Below the pieces are notes generated by a model, which was given only the letters and a program-made list of their open reading frames with translations, was not told where the DNA came from and did not search any database. From an uncultured Cohaesibacter sp. (GTDB taxonomy: Bacteria; Pseudomonadota; Alphaproteobacteria; Rhizobiales; Cohaesibacteraceae): DNA of 34,125 nucleotides. The stretch spans positions 1 through 34,125 of the forward strand of contig NZ_OY759861.1 of the NCBI RefSeq assembly GCF_963662805.1, written 5' to 3'. This document shows positions 1-9,356 of this stretch, one piece after another. Position numbers and translations under genes: made by a program. How positions within the stretch are numbered: the first letter of the stretch is position 1; each line of letters begins with the position of its first letter.

Positions 1-648
1 TCCGCGCTCGACGAAAAGACGCGCGTAGGCCCGGACCAACTCGCCCGGATCCTGCACCGACCAGGTTATCCTTGACCCAGAGGCCTTTGGCGAAAAATCG
101 GCTTGAGGCCCGGATCATGATCGTGGATGCCGTCGGGGTCGAGGATCTCCATGTCGAGGCCATAGCGGGTGTAGATGTTGCGGGTGTAGGCGGCAGAGTC
201 GAAGTCCTTCTGGCAGCGGTAGACAAACAGCCAGCCATCGTCGTGGAACATCTGCTCGGCGCGGGCTTCGCCCTTGAGGCGATCATGCTCGGTGCGGGAC
301 AGCTCGATCAGATCGAACAGAGCTTTTGTCGTTTCCTCGAAGGCGGCTTTTGAGGTGCGCCGCAGGAAGCCGAGACCCCCAACCGATTGTTGCGCATCAT
401 GAAGGCGTTGGAATAGCGGAAAGAGGTGGAGCGGTTGAGCATCAGCTTGGGCAATTGGCGCCAGAGCATGGGACTGTTGATCGGAGCCAGTGATGTGCGC
501 GTGATGATGCCCGCATTGCCGTGCGAGGTTTCTTCCCCCGGTCGGCGGCGATCAATCAGCGTGACCGACATCCCGCGGCGTTGCAATTCGAGCGCCCGTC
601 GCAACACCGACCATTCCCGCCCCGCAGACCCAATATTTTTTGGGACAT
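1..648 (-). CDS. FAD-dependent D-amino-acid dehydrogenase (DadA/DAO family), partial at the left edge and frameshifted
   Basis: An oxidoreductase of the DAO/DadA family, expected to oxidise D-amino acids to 2-oxo acids and ammonia at the membrane. The minus strand starts with ATG at 648 behind AAGGAG at 660-655. The N-terminus carries the FAD dinucleotide fold GAGMVGVAT, then DRRRPGEETSHGNAG, a DadA hallmark. Further on, FHDDGWLFVY and VQDPGELVRAYARLF are recognisable. The C-terminal half lies outside the window. The frame is broken about six times, near 629-631, 595-597, 375-384 (two events), 93-97 and 60-62. Each break is repaired by removing one base, mostly from G/C or T runs. It is a paralogue of the gene at 941-2188, from which a 292-base gap separates it. 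Family assignment is firm; the substrate is inferred. Confidence 0.8.
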
Positions 649-940
649 CCCTTGCTCCTTCTTTGGCGTGTCACGCGAGGGCGCGACACGCGCTTGTTTT
701 TGTCTTTCCTGACAATATTGCTTGTCGACAGTGTTTGCCAGTCGAAAATACCCTGATGAAAGAAAGGCATCCCTGTTTTCAATCTCTGACAAAGATCAAA
801 AAATCTGTAGGCCAGTTGAAGGCCTCAAACAAGATCCAGATTGTCTTTACGTTACGTCCAGATCTATCTCCCCTACCCGCCAGCCCGACGATCAACGAGG
901 CCGCCGAGCTGTTGCACGAACCGCCCCCTCCTGAGCTACC
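649..940. other. Intergenic stretch between two dadA-like genes
   Basis: I see no coding sequence here on either strand. The stretch is less G+C-rich near 700-870 than the flanking genes. It probably holds the end of the upstream operon (see 798-825) and a promoter for the left-edge dadA-like gene, but no convincing -35/-10 pair could be chosen. Confidence 0.4.
798..825 (-). terminator. Possible weak intrinsic terminator after the second dadA-like gene
   Basis: On the minus strand AGGCC (825-821) and GGCCT (813-809) can pair around the seven-base loop TTCAACT. This is followed by ACAGA and a run of six T (803-798). The stem is only five pairs, so the call is tentative. Confidence 0.3.
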
Positions 941-2188
941 CTAGGAGAAGATGGCACGATTGGCCGGGATGAGGTCTGCGGTCCAGTCTTCCGCGTCGCC
1001 ATCGGTCATGTCGGCAAGGATACGTGCCGTGGTCGGCCCGAGGGTCAGGCCCTGATGGCCATGGGCCAAAGTTGAACCACAGGCCCTTGTGGCGCGGGGC
1101 CTCGCCAACCATGGGGCAGCATGTCTGGCAGGCAGGGCCGATGGCCGAACCAACGACCGCCCGACTGCTCATCACCGACAGTCAGAAGCTCTTTGGCGCT
1201 CTTGATGCCGTGATTGAGCTGCTTGAACGTCTCGCCGCCATCTCGCCGCACGAGTTCGGCGCCTGTGGCGATGCGCAGACCACCCCGGACGGGGGACATG
1301 ACGATACCATTGGCAAAGTCATGCAGTGGGCGGTTTGATGGGGACGGACAGGTCGAAGTGTCCGTGATAGCCGCGCTTCCAGACCATGCCGATGCGATAG
1401 CCCAGACCTGCCAGCAGATCCGGGGCCCACGGGCCGAGAGCGACGACGACATTCTCCGTCGTCAATTGCCCGTCCTCGGTAGACATGGTCCAGCCCGTGC
1501 CGGTCTGTTTGAGGCTCATGGCATCGCCCCGAACCAGACGTCCACCACGCTTTTCGAGCAGGCGGGCATAGCTCTCTGTCAGCGCCAACGGATCAGAGGT
1601 GCTCCAAGTCTCGGACCAGAGCACGGCACCGGCGAGCTTGGCTTCAAGCGCGGGCTCTTCCCTCGCCAGTTCGTCCCCATCAAGAAGGCGGCATGGGCAC
1701 GCCATAGGTTGCCTTCAAATGCACGGCCTCGGCTGCCTTGCTGTCATAGGCCTTGGCTGTGCGGCAGAGAGCGAGAAGAAGCCATTGCGTCGGATGAGAT
1801 TGTCTGCACCGGCCGCCTCGATCAGTGGCTGGTGATCATCGGTCGAATGAACGATCAGCTTGTTGTAGAGACGGGAAATCCGGGCGTGGCTCGCTGGCGA
1901 CGAATAGCGATAGTAGGAAAGAAGGGCGGGCAGCAGCTTTGGCAGATCCCGCCAGTGATAGACGATATCGTTGGTCTGCCCGAGACCATATTTGATCAGC
2001 GTCGGCAGGTGATGGGTAATGTGATAGGGCTCGGCGGCCTCACGCTGGATAATCCCGGCGTTGCCGTAGCTTGTTTCCCGTCCCGGCTCGCGACGATCAA
2101 GAACCGTAACGGAATGGCCGCGCTCAATGAGAGCAAGGGCCGTGCTGATGCCGACAATGCCAGCACCAAGAACAACGAAGTCTGCCAT
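941..2188 (-). CDS. FAD-dependent D-amino-acid dehydrogenase (DadA/DAO family), frameshifted
   Basis: A DadA-like flavoprotein expected to deaminate D-amino acids oxidatively. From ATG at 2188 it begins MADFVVLGAGIVGIS, the FAD-binding Rossmann motif, followed by DRREPGRETSYGNAG. The C-terminus has LWFNF and the GHQGLTLGP segment typical of DadA, ending at TAG 941-943. The frame is interrupted near 1764-1773 (two extra bases in an AGAGAG repeat), 1686-1694, 1334-1336, 1113-1116 and 1063-1067. Removing those six bases gives an uninterrupted 413-residue protein, close to the family's usual 410-435. It follows ridA by 63 bases and is probably the last gene of the long operon. Paralogue of the gene at 1-648. 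No membrane anchor is visible; family members are peripheral membrane enzymes. Confidence 0.85.
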
Positions 2189-2251
2189 ATATTCACTCGT
2201 TCAAAGAGAGATTGTGCTCGGCCTGTGACAGGCCTGTTCTGGCCCCGCGCC

Positions 2252-2587
2252 TTACGCTTCGGCGATGACGGTGATTTCGACCTTGGCCTCGATCATCAGA
2301 GCGCAGCCGATGGTGGTGCGCACCGGCAGGGGATCGCTGAAGTAGTTCGCATAAACCCCGTTGAAGGCCGCGAAATCGGACGGGTCGGTCAGATAACAGG
2401 TGCAGGAGATGACGTTGGACAGATCCAAGCATTCACCGGCGAGGGTCTTCTTGATGTTCTCAAGGCAGTTTGTGGTCTGGGCCTCGATGCCTTCGGGCAT
2501 CTTGCCATCGGTATCAAAGCCAAGTTCACCAGACAAATAGACGGTGGTGCCTGCACGGCGGACCTTGGAAAGAGGAATTTTGGCCAT
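2252..2587 (-). CDS. RidA/YjgF/UK114 family 2-iminobutanoate/2-iminopropanoate deaminase
   Basis: A small intact protein of 111 residues. RidA enzymes hydrolyse reactive enamine/imine intermediates such as 2-aminoacrylate, made by PLP-dependent serine/threonine dehydratases, and so protect PLP enzymes. The family pattern is clear: LSGELGFDTDGKMPEG, then TNCLENIKKTL, and near the C-terminus the PVRTTI motif with the conserved arginine that binds the substrate carboxylate, followed by KVEITVIA. The start ATG at 2587 has AAGGA just upstream. It lies between an amidase and a dadA-like gene, two genes after a D-serine ammonia-lyase, whose reaction releases 2-aminoacrylate. That makes detoxification of this intermediate its likely job. 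It is one of the few uninterrupted genes in this part of the window. Confidence 0.92.
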   Translation of the reverse strand: MAKIPLSKVRRAGTTVYLSGELGFDTDGKMPEGIEAQTTNCLENIKKTLAGECLDLSNVISCTCYLTDPSDFAAFNGVYANYFSDPLPVRTTIGCALMIEAKVEITVIAEA

Positions 2588-2632
2588 TTCATAGTTCCTT
2601 GGGAGGAAGAGGAAAGAAAAGAAAGAATCTGG

Positions 2633-4145
2633 TCAATTGAAGTCAAGAAAGCCATCAGTTTCGCAGAGAGGCGCGGCCGCTTCAAGCATGGAAAAATCAG
2701 GTGAGCGCGGCGCAAGATCGGACAGCCCGGCAATGACCGCTTCCAGCTCGGCGGCCACGGCGAGTACGCCGAGATCATCATGACGTTTGCCGACAATTTG
2801 CAAGCCGAAAGGCATGTTGTTGGCATCAAAGCCACAGGCAATCGTGATCGAGGGATGACCGGGGATCGTCGAGGCGTAGGCCATAGCGAGCCAATGGTAG
2901 TAGCTCTTGGTCGGCACACCGTCGATCTCGGCGGGATAAAGCTCGCGCCATGGGCGGGGGCTGATCGTGACCGCAGGCGAGATGAGATAATCGTGTGTCT
3001 CGAAGAAGGCCTGCCAATCGCGATAGTAACGCCCTTGAGCGAACATTGCTTTGGCGACATCCTCGGCGGAATAGCTCCGTCCCTCGCGCACATTCTCGGT
3101 GACATTGGGACCAACGAGATGGGGCTTGGTTGTCGACCAGTTCGGCATGAATGCCGAGGAACTTGCACCCCGCGCAAAACCGAGAAGATGCGATCGGCGT
3201 CGATGCAGTCGGGCGAGGTTTCCTCAATCGCGCCGAAGAAGGGCGACAATCGCGGCAGGATCGAGCGGAAATGCTCGCGGATGATGCGTTCGGTCGGCGC
3301 GAAGCCGTAATCCTCGGTCGCGGCAATCTTCAGCGAAGAGAGATCGACGCGCGGTTAGCGCGGCAAAGCTGTCCGAATTCCACGGGGTCTTGCCATCAAC
3401 GACAATCGTGTAGGGGTCGTTGCGGTCGGCTCTCGCCATGACAGAAAGCATGAGCGCCACATCAGCGACGGATCGGGCCATGGGGCCAGAGGTTGGCATC
3501 GGGATGAGGGCTGCGGCGCGGGTGTTGCCCGGCACGACACCCGGACTGGGCCGATAGCCGACGATGCCGCAATAGGCCGCCGGATTGCGCAAGGATCCGC
3601 CGGTGTCCGAATCCGTCGCGAGCGGGCTATAGCCGCAGGCCAACGCGACCCGCCGACCCGCCTGATGACCCGGCGCAGGTGCGGCTGAGATCATAAGGGT
3701 TGGCGGTAACACCATAGACTCGGTTGCGGGTGTTGCCGCCGGCACTCCATTCGGGATTATTCGTCTTGCCCATGGGGATTGCCCCAGCCTTACGCATGGC
3801 AGCGACAATGGCGTCATCCTTGGGCGCGATATTGTCGCGGAAGGCTTCCGATCCAAAGGTGGTGGGAAGGCCGATCACGTCGATCATGTCCTTGACGCCG
3901 AACGACAGACCGTGAAGAGCGCCGAGCGGCTCGCCTGACATCACGGCATCCTCTGCCTTCTTTGCCCCGGTGATCAAGCCGTCAAAGTCGCGCACTATGA
4001 GCGCATTGACCGCATGATCAAGCCGCTCGACCCGCTTGATGCTTGCCTCGGCCAGCTCAATCGGCGAGAGGGCCTTGCGGGCAATCAGGCGACGGGCTTC
4101 GAGGGCACCAAGATCGGCGGGATCGGTCGCGGTCATCTGGCTCAT
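2633..4145 (-). CDS. Amidase signature (AS) family amidase, frameshifted
   Basis: An amidohydrolase of the amidase signature family. The Ser-cisSer-Lys triad can be seen: lysine in SFGVKDMID, cis-serine in AGSSGGSA, and the nucleophile in DTGGSLRNPAA. Later segments such as DLSSLKIA, GPNVTENVREG and MPFGLQIVG are also typical. ATG at 4145 overlaps the dsdA stop (ATGA), so translation is coupled. Four single-base insertions interrupt the frame, near 3649-3651, 3350-3356, 3160-3165 and 3128-3130. Removing them gives 502 residues, a normal length. There is no signal peptide, so it acts in the cytoplasm. In context it may open an amide bond in an imported conjugate. AS enzymes have very broad substrates (amides, N-acyl amino acids, ureas, hydantoin-type products), so the substrate is unknown. 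Confidence 0.87.
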
Positions 4146-5499
4146 TCCATTTCTTCTTTCATCAGGTCGCTCTCAGGGCCGAGGGTGAGCCCCCGATCGA
4201 CAAAGGTCTGGAACTGCAATTCGGGCACGAAGGAGCCACCGGTCGTCCAGACCACATGCACGGCGTTATCTCGAGCCCCCGCAACAAGATGCCGATCACA
4301 GAACGTCCGGCCAGCCGGGCTGTTGAGCAAAAAAGTGCGGGCCGCCGAAGCCGATGGCTGCTGATGGCTCGATTTTGGCAGGCCCGCACAGGTCGTAGGC
4401 AAGGGATACCCACCGGAAAAGATCATCGTCGCCGACCGTGTAGACCCCGGCCAGTCGGTCCTTCATGCGACGTGCGACGAGGGAGGACAAGGTGGCGACC
4501 GCCATGCCGTCCGCTTCGGTTTTGTTGCTAAGGCCCATGTCGTACACGGCAACAGGATGGTCCGGGCCGTGCAATCATCTGGATGAGCGCGGAAGCCGAC
4601 TGGACCGGTTCGGCAAAGAAGCAATGGACATGGGGGCCAAAGACAGCACGGGCACCATAAGCAATGCCACCGGGCGCGCCACCGATTGCCGCATGGCAGA
4701 TAGAGGAACAGCGGCCGATCAGGACCGATGGTTATCCCTGCCTCATCGAGCTGGGTGGCGAGTTCGGCAGCTGCGGCGCTGTAACCACGGAAGAGAAGTT
4801 CCGAATCCTCGTCATCGACGAAATAGGCGAGCGGGTCCCGGCTGGCAGCATCGCGGGCAGCGGCGACGGCGAGATTATAGTCGCCCTCATATTTCATCAC
4901 CTTGACCCCGAAGCGCCTGAGGCGCTCGATCTTCCACTTCTTGGCATCGGCGGACATGTGAACGACGACATTGTAGCCAAGGGTCCGTGCGGTCGATGCC
5001 GGACACTGAGGCCAAGATTACCGGTTGAGCCGACGGCGATGGTGCGGCGGGAGAAGAAGCTCTGCGCTTCCTGGCTGGCAAGATTGGCAATATCGTCGTC
5101 CTTGCCAAGGAAACCGACGGAGCGGGCTTCATTGACCGCCGCCATCAGCACCTCAAAGAGGCCACCACGGGCCTTGACCGATCCCGCCACAGGCAGGGCA
5201 TGATCGCCCTTCACGAACAACCGTCCGAGCTGCTCATCTCCATAGCCCAAGGCATCCCTGATCGGGCTGACGTCGATCAGCTCTGATGTGATCCTGCCAT
5301 CTGTCTCCTCAAGCTGCGGGAAGAGCTTTTTCAGAAGCGGGGCCAGCATGGCCCAATTGTCCAGCGCCTCCTTCAGCCCTTCCTCTGCGACCGGGTCATC
5401 GGACGGGACATAGGCGGGATTGCACCAGAGGGTCGGGCGGGCGGCCCTGACCCTTTCGAGAAGAGAATTGTTTGTACGTTCGAGCATGTCAGTCATCAT
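4142..5499 (-). CDS. dsdA: D-serine ammonia-lyase (D-serine dehydratase), PLP fold type II, frameshifted
   Basis: Converts D-serine (and D-threonine slowly) to pyruvate (2-oxobutanoate) and ammonia with PLP. Recognisable DsdA segments are the PLP-lysine motif AGSVKARGG, the phosphate-binding STGNLGLS, then VVVHMSADAKKWK, YLPCGIGGAPGG (after repair), YDMGLSNKTEADGMAV and the C-terminal VVWTTGGSFVP. ATG at 5499 or 5496 overlaps the TauE stop, and the TGA at 4144 overlaps the amidase start. Five single-base insertions break the frame, near 5004, 4992, 4685, 4561-4566 and 4340-4348. Removing them gives 450 residues, compared with 442 for the E. coli enzyme. The usual DsdC/DsdX partners are absent. 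Instead it sits among peptide uptake and hydrolase genes, suggesting D-serine is released from a conjugate. Confidence 0.87.
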
Positions 5500-6314
5500 C
5501 CCATCAGCGCCTTGCGCAACATATTGCCAGCAAGCAGCAAAATCGTACATGCAAAGACGATCCTGAGATGCTTGGGCGAGAGGGCGTGGGCCATTCGGAC
5601 CCCGAGCGGAACAGTGAGCATGGTCGTCATGACGATCAGAGCCACCGTCGGAAGATTGACATAGCCGATGGTAAATGGTGGCTTGCCGATCAAATCCCAA
5701 CCAGTTGCCAGAAAGGTGAGAAAGCCGGGGATCGAAATCATCAGCCCAAACCCCGGAGACGTGGCAACCGCCTTGTGCGGCGGCACGCTGTAGGCGCTGA
5801 GGAGCGGCACGGTGAAGGAACCTCCGCCGATGCCCATCAGTGCCGAAAAAAAGCCGATGCAGACACCGTAGATCGCACTGAGGGTCCGCCCCGGCAAGTG
5901 ATCCGAAATTCGCCCAGTCTTTCTTGCCGAGCAGCATGTAAAGGCCGAGACTTGACGCCGATGCAGCCGAAGACTAGCTGTAATTCATGGGATCTCAGGG
6001 CCGCGGCAGCAAAGACGCCAATGACGGAGCCTATCGCAATGAAGAGACCCCAGCTTTTGATCAGATCAAAGCTGACAGCGCCGCGTTTGTGATGGGCCAT
6101 GACGGAGCGCAGCGAGGTGAAAATGATCGTGCCGGTGGAGGTCGCGACACAGATCTGCATCAGCTGATCGGGATGATAGCCAAGGGTGGTGAAGGTGTAA
6201 TAGAAGGCCCGGAACGAGGATGATGCCACCGCCAACACCCAGAAGTCCGGAAATAATGCCGGCAATGCCCCCCGACAGGGCAATCACAGCAAAAAGCGTG
6301 AGGATCTCCATCAT
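5496..6314 (-). CDS. TauE/SafE family permease, frameshifted
   Basis: An integral membrane protein of the TauE/SafE (DUF81) family, members of which export sulfite, sulfoacetate or other organic anions. The two family repeats start with GIISGLLGVGGGIILVP near the N-terminus and GFFSALMGIGGGSFTVP in the middle. Several hydrophobic helices follow, and VATSPGFGLMIS is also typical. The start ATG at 6314 overlaps the stop of the M20 gene (ATGA) and the stop overlaps the dsdA start. Three single-base insertions (6208-6210, about 5950, about 5905) break the frame. After repair the protein has 271 residues, a usual length with 7-8 helices. In a catabolic operon it could discharge an anionic by-product, which is inferred from position only. 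Confidence 0.85.
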
Positions 6315-7727
6315 TCTCGATCCTCCGAAACTGCCCCGATTGCGCCTCCTGTTGCCGAGATATCGGCAAAGAGACCGGTCATGGCGAGGAGAGCCTGCCG
6401 CGACAGAGACTTGAGAATGTGCTCGTTCGGTGCGTGCTGGCTGCAGGCGGCATAACTGTGGGGGATCCAGATGGTCGGCAATCCGAGCACATCGGCGAAG
6501 CAATCATTGGGCAGCGATCCGCCAAGATTGGGCAACAGATGCGGCTCCATACCAGTCGCCGTTTTGAGCGCTTGCTTGGCAAAAATCACCCATGGATGAT
6601 CCGGGTCGAGGCGCGTCGCGGGGAAGAAGGCCCGGTCAGCGGGGATGATCTGAATCCTCTCGAAGCCGTTGGCATCAAGGTGCCGTCTCAAGGCCGGGAT
6701 GATCTCATCCCGCTCGGTGCCAACCACAAACGCGCAACTGGCAGGTGGCGCGGGCATGGCCGGAGATGGGCATTGACCGGGGCTTCAGGAACGCCCGATT
6801 TCATTGCCAGTACGGCAAAGCTGTTCCAGCCCAAGACGCGCTCCTGCATTGACAGGCTTTCCTCGCCCCAATCGGGATCAGGTTGAATTGATCCGGTGTC
6901 GATGGGTGGCAGCTTGGCGATGATTTCACGGATGCGCGGGGTGAGACTGTCCGGACGCCACTCGGGGATCTGGATCTGGCCGCGGGCGTCGGTGATCGAA
7001 GCTATGGCGTGAGCGAGGATGATGGCCGGATCCGCCCAAGAGACCACCGAAATTGCCCGAATGGTTGGCCCCTTCGCGCAGGTCGACGAGCAGGTCGAAC
7101 ATGATGCCACCACGACTGCCGGTGAAGATCGTCGGTGTGGTCTGACTGAGGCGCGGCCCGTCGGAGGCGATGAGCACATCTGCCGCCAACAGATCCTTGT
7201 TCTGAGCGCAGAAATCCTTAAGGCCCTCGGAGCCCATTTCCTCGCCCATCTCGATGAGGAACTTGGCGTTGAAGCCGAGCTTGCCGTCCGCCTTGATGAC
7301 TGCGTCCATGGCCTTGATGTTGATGAGATGTTGGACCTTGTTGTCGGCTGAGCCGCGCCCGTAAAGCCGGTCGCCTTCCTCGATCAGCCTGAACGGCTCC
7401 AATCCATCGCGCCACTGGCCTTCCTGCGCGCGGATGACATCGCCATGGCCATAGGAGAGGACCGTCGGCAGCGCCGGATCCTCGATCCGTTCTGCGACAA
7501 GAATGGGCGGAGCACCGGCAACCGGGTTGTCAAAGATCGTGCTCTTGAAGCCCATGGCATCGAGCATCGGCATCATCTGGTCTTCAAGGTAGGGGCGGAG
7601 ATGGGGAGCTCCGCGCGGGTCCTGACTTTCGGTCGGGCAAGCAACGAGCTTTTCCATGTCCGCCTTGAAGGAGCCGTCATCGAAATAGGCCGCGCTGATC
7701 GCCTGCGCCCTTGGTAAGATCCGTCAT
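6311..7727 (-). CDS. M20 family metallopeptidase (dipeptidase/deacylase type), frameshifted
   Basis: A two-metal hydrolase of the M20 (ArgE/DapE/CNDP) superfamily cleaving peptide or N-acyl bonds. The metal-ligand pattern is in order: HGD in LSYGHGDVI, bridging aspartate in YGRGSADNK, the EE pair in EMGEEMGSEG, D in IASDGPRLS, and a late histidine in CSQHAPNEH. The ATG at 7727 starts MTDLTK; an extra base at 7708-7710 breaks the frame within eight codons. Others lie near 7035-7037, 6768-6770 and 6731-6734. Without them the protein is 470 residues, matching the long CNDP-like branch. There is no signal peptide. It follows the gamma-glutamyltransferase-like gene by 35 bases and overlaps the next gene. 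It likely trims the peptide or acyl part of the imported substrate. Its exact specificity is not readable. Confidence 0.85.
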
Positions 7728-7762
7728 AATGTCGTTCTCGTTTTCTGGATGCACCACCGAGG

Positions 7763-9356
7763 TCACGGTTGTGCAGGGACGGTGTCAGGCTCAGCCACGC
7801 CATCGCCCCAGGGGGAGAAGGTTTCGGTGGTTCCTGAATTGATCTCGCCTTCGCGCATGACCCCAGCAGGGCAGGCAAAGGCAAATGGGAAGGGCGTCCG
7901 TCTGGCGGTGGCGAGGGGCCAGCGTGCCTTGAGGGCCTCGGTCACAAGACCAGTCAGGCGCTCGTCGGCCACGATGGTGTCACCGCCGGATGCATCGATG
8001 CGAGGGGCTTCGACAGCCTCCTGCATCGTCATGCCATAGTCAAGGATAAAGGAAGCGATCTGCCCCACTGCGGGCATGATCTTGCGCCCGCCTGAAGCAC
8101 CGAGAGCAAAGCGGCGCGCGCCCTTCTCGCCAATGACAGGGCAGACATTCATCAGGCAGCGCTTGCCCGGCGCAAGCGAGTTGGGCTTGCCCGGCTCTGG
8201 GTCGAACCACATGATGCCGTTGTTGAGCAGAAGGCCCGTACTCTGGGACAGGGGTGCGCGAGCCGAAGATCGACAGAAGGGTCTGGGTCATGGAGACCAT
8301 GTTGCCGTGCTTGTCGACGATGGAGAAATGCGTCGTGCAGCCGGGAGCCTTGGCGCTCTCATGATCGCCCATGTCGGTGAGACGTCGCTCGTAGGCCGAA
8401 CTGAGCGCCTCGGCGACGGCAGAAAAACTGGTCGCGTCCGGCGCATCGGCGGGCACATAGGCCTGCTGCCAGTGGCCCATGGCGTCGGCAAGGGTCGGGC
8501 CTGCGGTCAGTTTGGGAACGGCCCAGAGAGTGCATCACGATAGGGGATGACCAGAGGATCCTGCCATTCGGCCTCATAGGACGCGAGATCCTCCTCCGTA
8601 AGGAAACCGCCCTTTTCGGTCACGTCCCGGACGAGGCCCTTGGCGATGTCACCCCGATAGAAATCGGATGCTCCGGCCTCTGCCAGATGGACCAGTGTCT
8701 CGGCCATTTTGGTTTGGTCAAGGCGCATGTTGGAGAGGGCCGTCCAGCCGGAGATCTTGGGCCAGACACCATCGTCAAGAAAGAGACGTGCCGCATCGGG
8801 ATCCTTTGCCAACTCACGAGTAGAGGAAGCGATAATGAGGGCTGCGTACCAGTCCACATGCAGGCCCGTTTTGGCAAACTCGATGGCAGGCTGGAGCAGA
8901 TCCTTCCATGCCATCCGACCGAAGCGTTCGTGTGCCTTGGCGATACCGGCAACGGTGCCGGGCACCGCAACTGAGGTCGCACCGGTGACGTTGCGATCTT
9001 CGACTACGGCCTCCCAAGGGAAGAGATCTGAAGCCTTGCCTTCGCCCGAGAGGGGATAACGGCTGACATCAAGGCTGGTCGAGGAGCGCATGCCGTAATG
9101 GAGCGCGTAGGGTTTCTGTTCATCGGCGCGCCAGAGCATCATCGCGCCGCCCCCTGCCGGGCCTGACATCCACGGCTCGAGCACGCCCATGGCAAAGCTG
9201 ACAGCAACAGCCGGCATCGACCGCATCTCCCCCTGCCGCGAGGACCTTGGCACCAGCTTCAGCGGCATGGACATGCTGGGCTGCGACCACGCCACCTGTC
9301 GTTGCGGTCACTCCCGGTTTGGAAGTGAGTTGGCTTTTGGAGAAGGATGTGCTCAT
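7763..9356 (-). CDS. Gamma-glutamyltransferase family protein without signal peptide, frameshifted
   Basis: An N-terminal nucleophile hydrolase of the GGT family, which releases or transfers gamma-glutamyl groups from glutathione-like compounds. The proenzyme pattern is visible: AAGGDAVDAAVA (after repair) and VLEPWMSGPAGGG early, and the autoprocessing threonine in CTTHFSIVDKHGNMVSMTQT. The small-subunit motif STGLLLNNGIMWFDP and ALGASGGRKI follow. ATG at 9356 overlaps the ATPase stop by four bases. The N-terminus (MSTSFSKSQLTSKPG) shows no hydrophobic signal segment, unlike periplasmic Ggt, so a cytoplasmic location is inferred. Breaks lie near 9211-9214, 8525-8530 (two bases in an AGAGAG repeat) and 8251-8254. 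The repaired length is 529 residues. Downstream of a peptide ABC importer, it most likely removes glutamyl groups from imported material. Confidence 0.87.

Noticed and set aside
1214..2704. Plus-strand open frame of nearly 500 codons across the dadA-like and ridA genes
   Set aside because: It runs across three minus-strand features and an intergenic gap and matches no family; an artefact of bias.
941..9356. Programmed ribosomal frameshifting as the cause of the broken genes
   Set aside because: Breaks are many per gene, at unrelated sequences without slippery heptamers or common downstream structures, and occur in families never known to use it.
941..9356. Genuine pseudogenisation of the operon
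   Set aside because: Only insertions are seen, domains and stop positions are kept, overlaps between genes are intact, and density grades with distance to the left edge.
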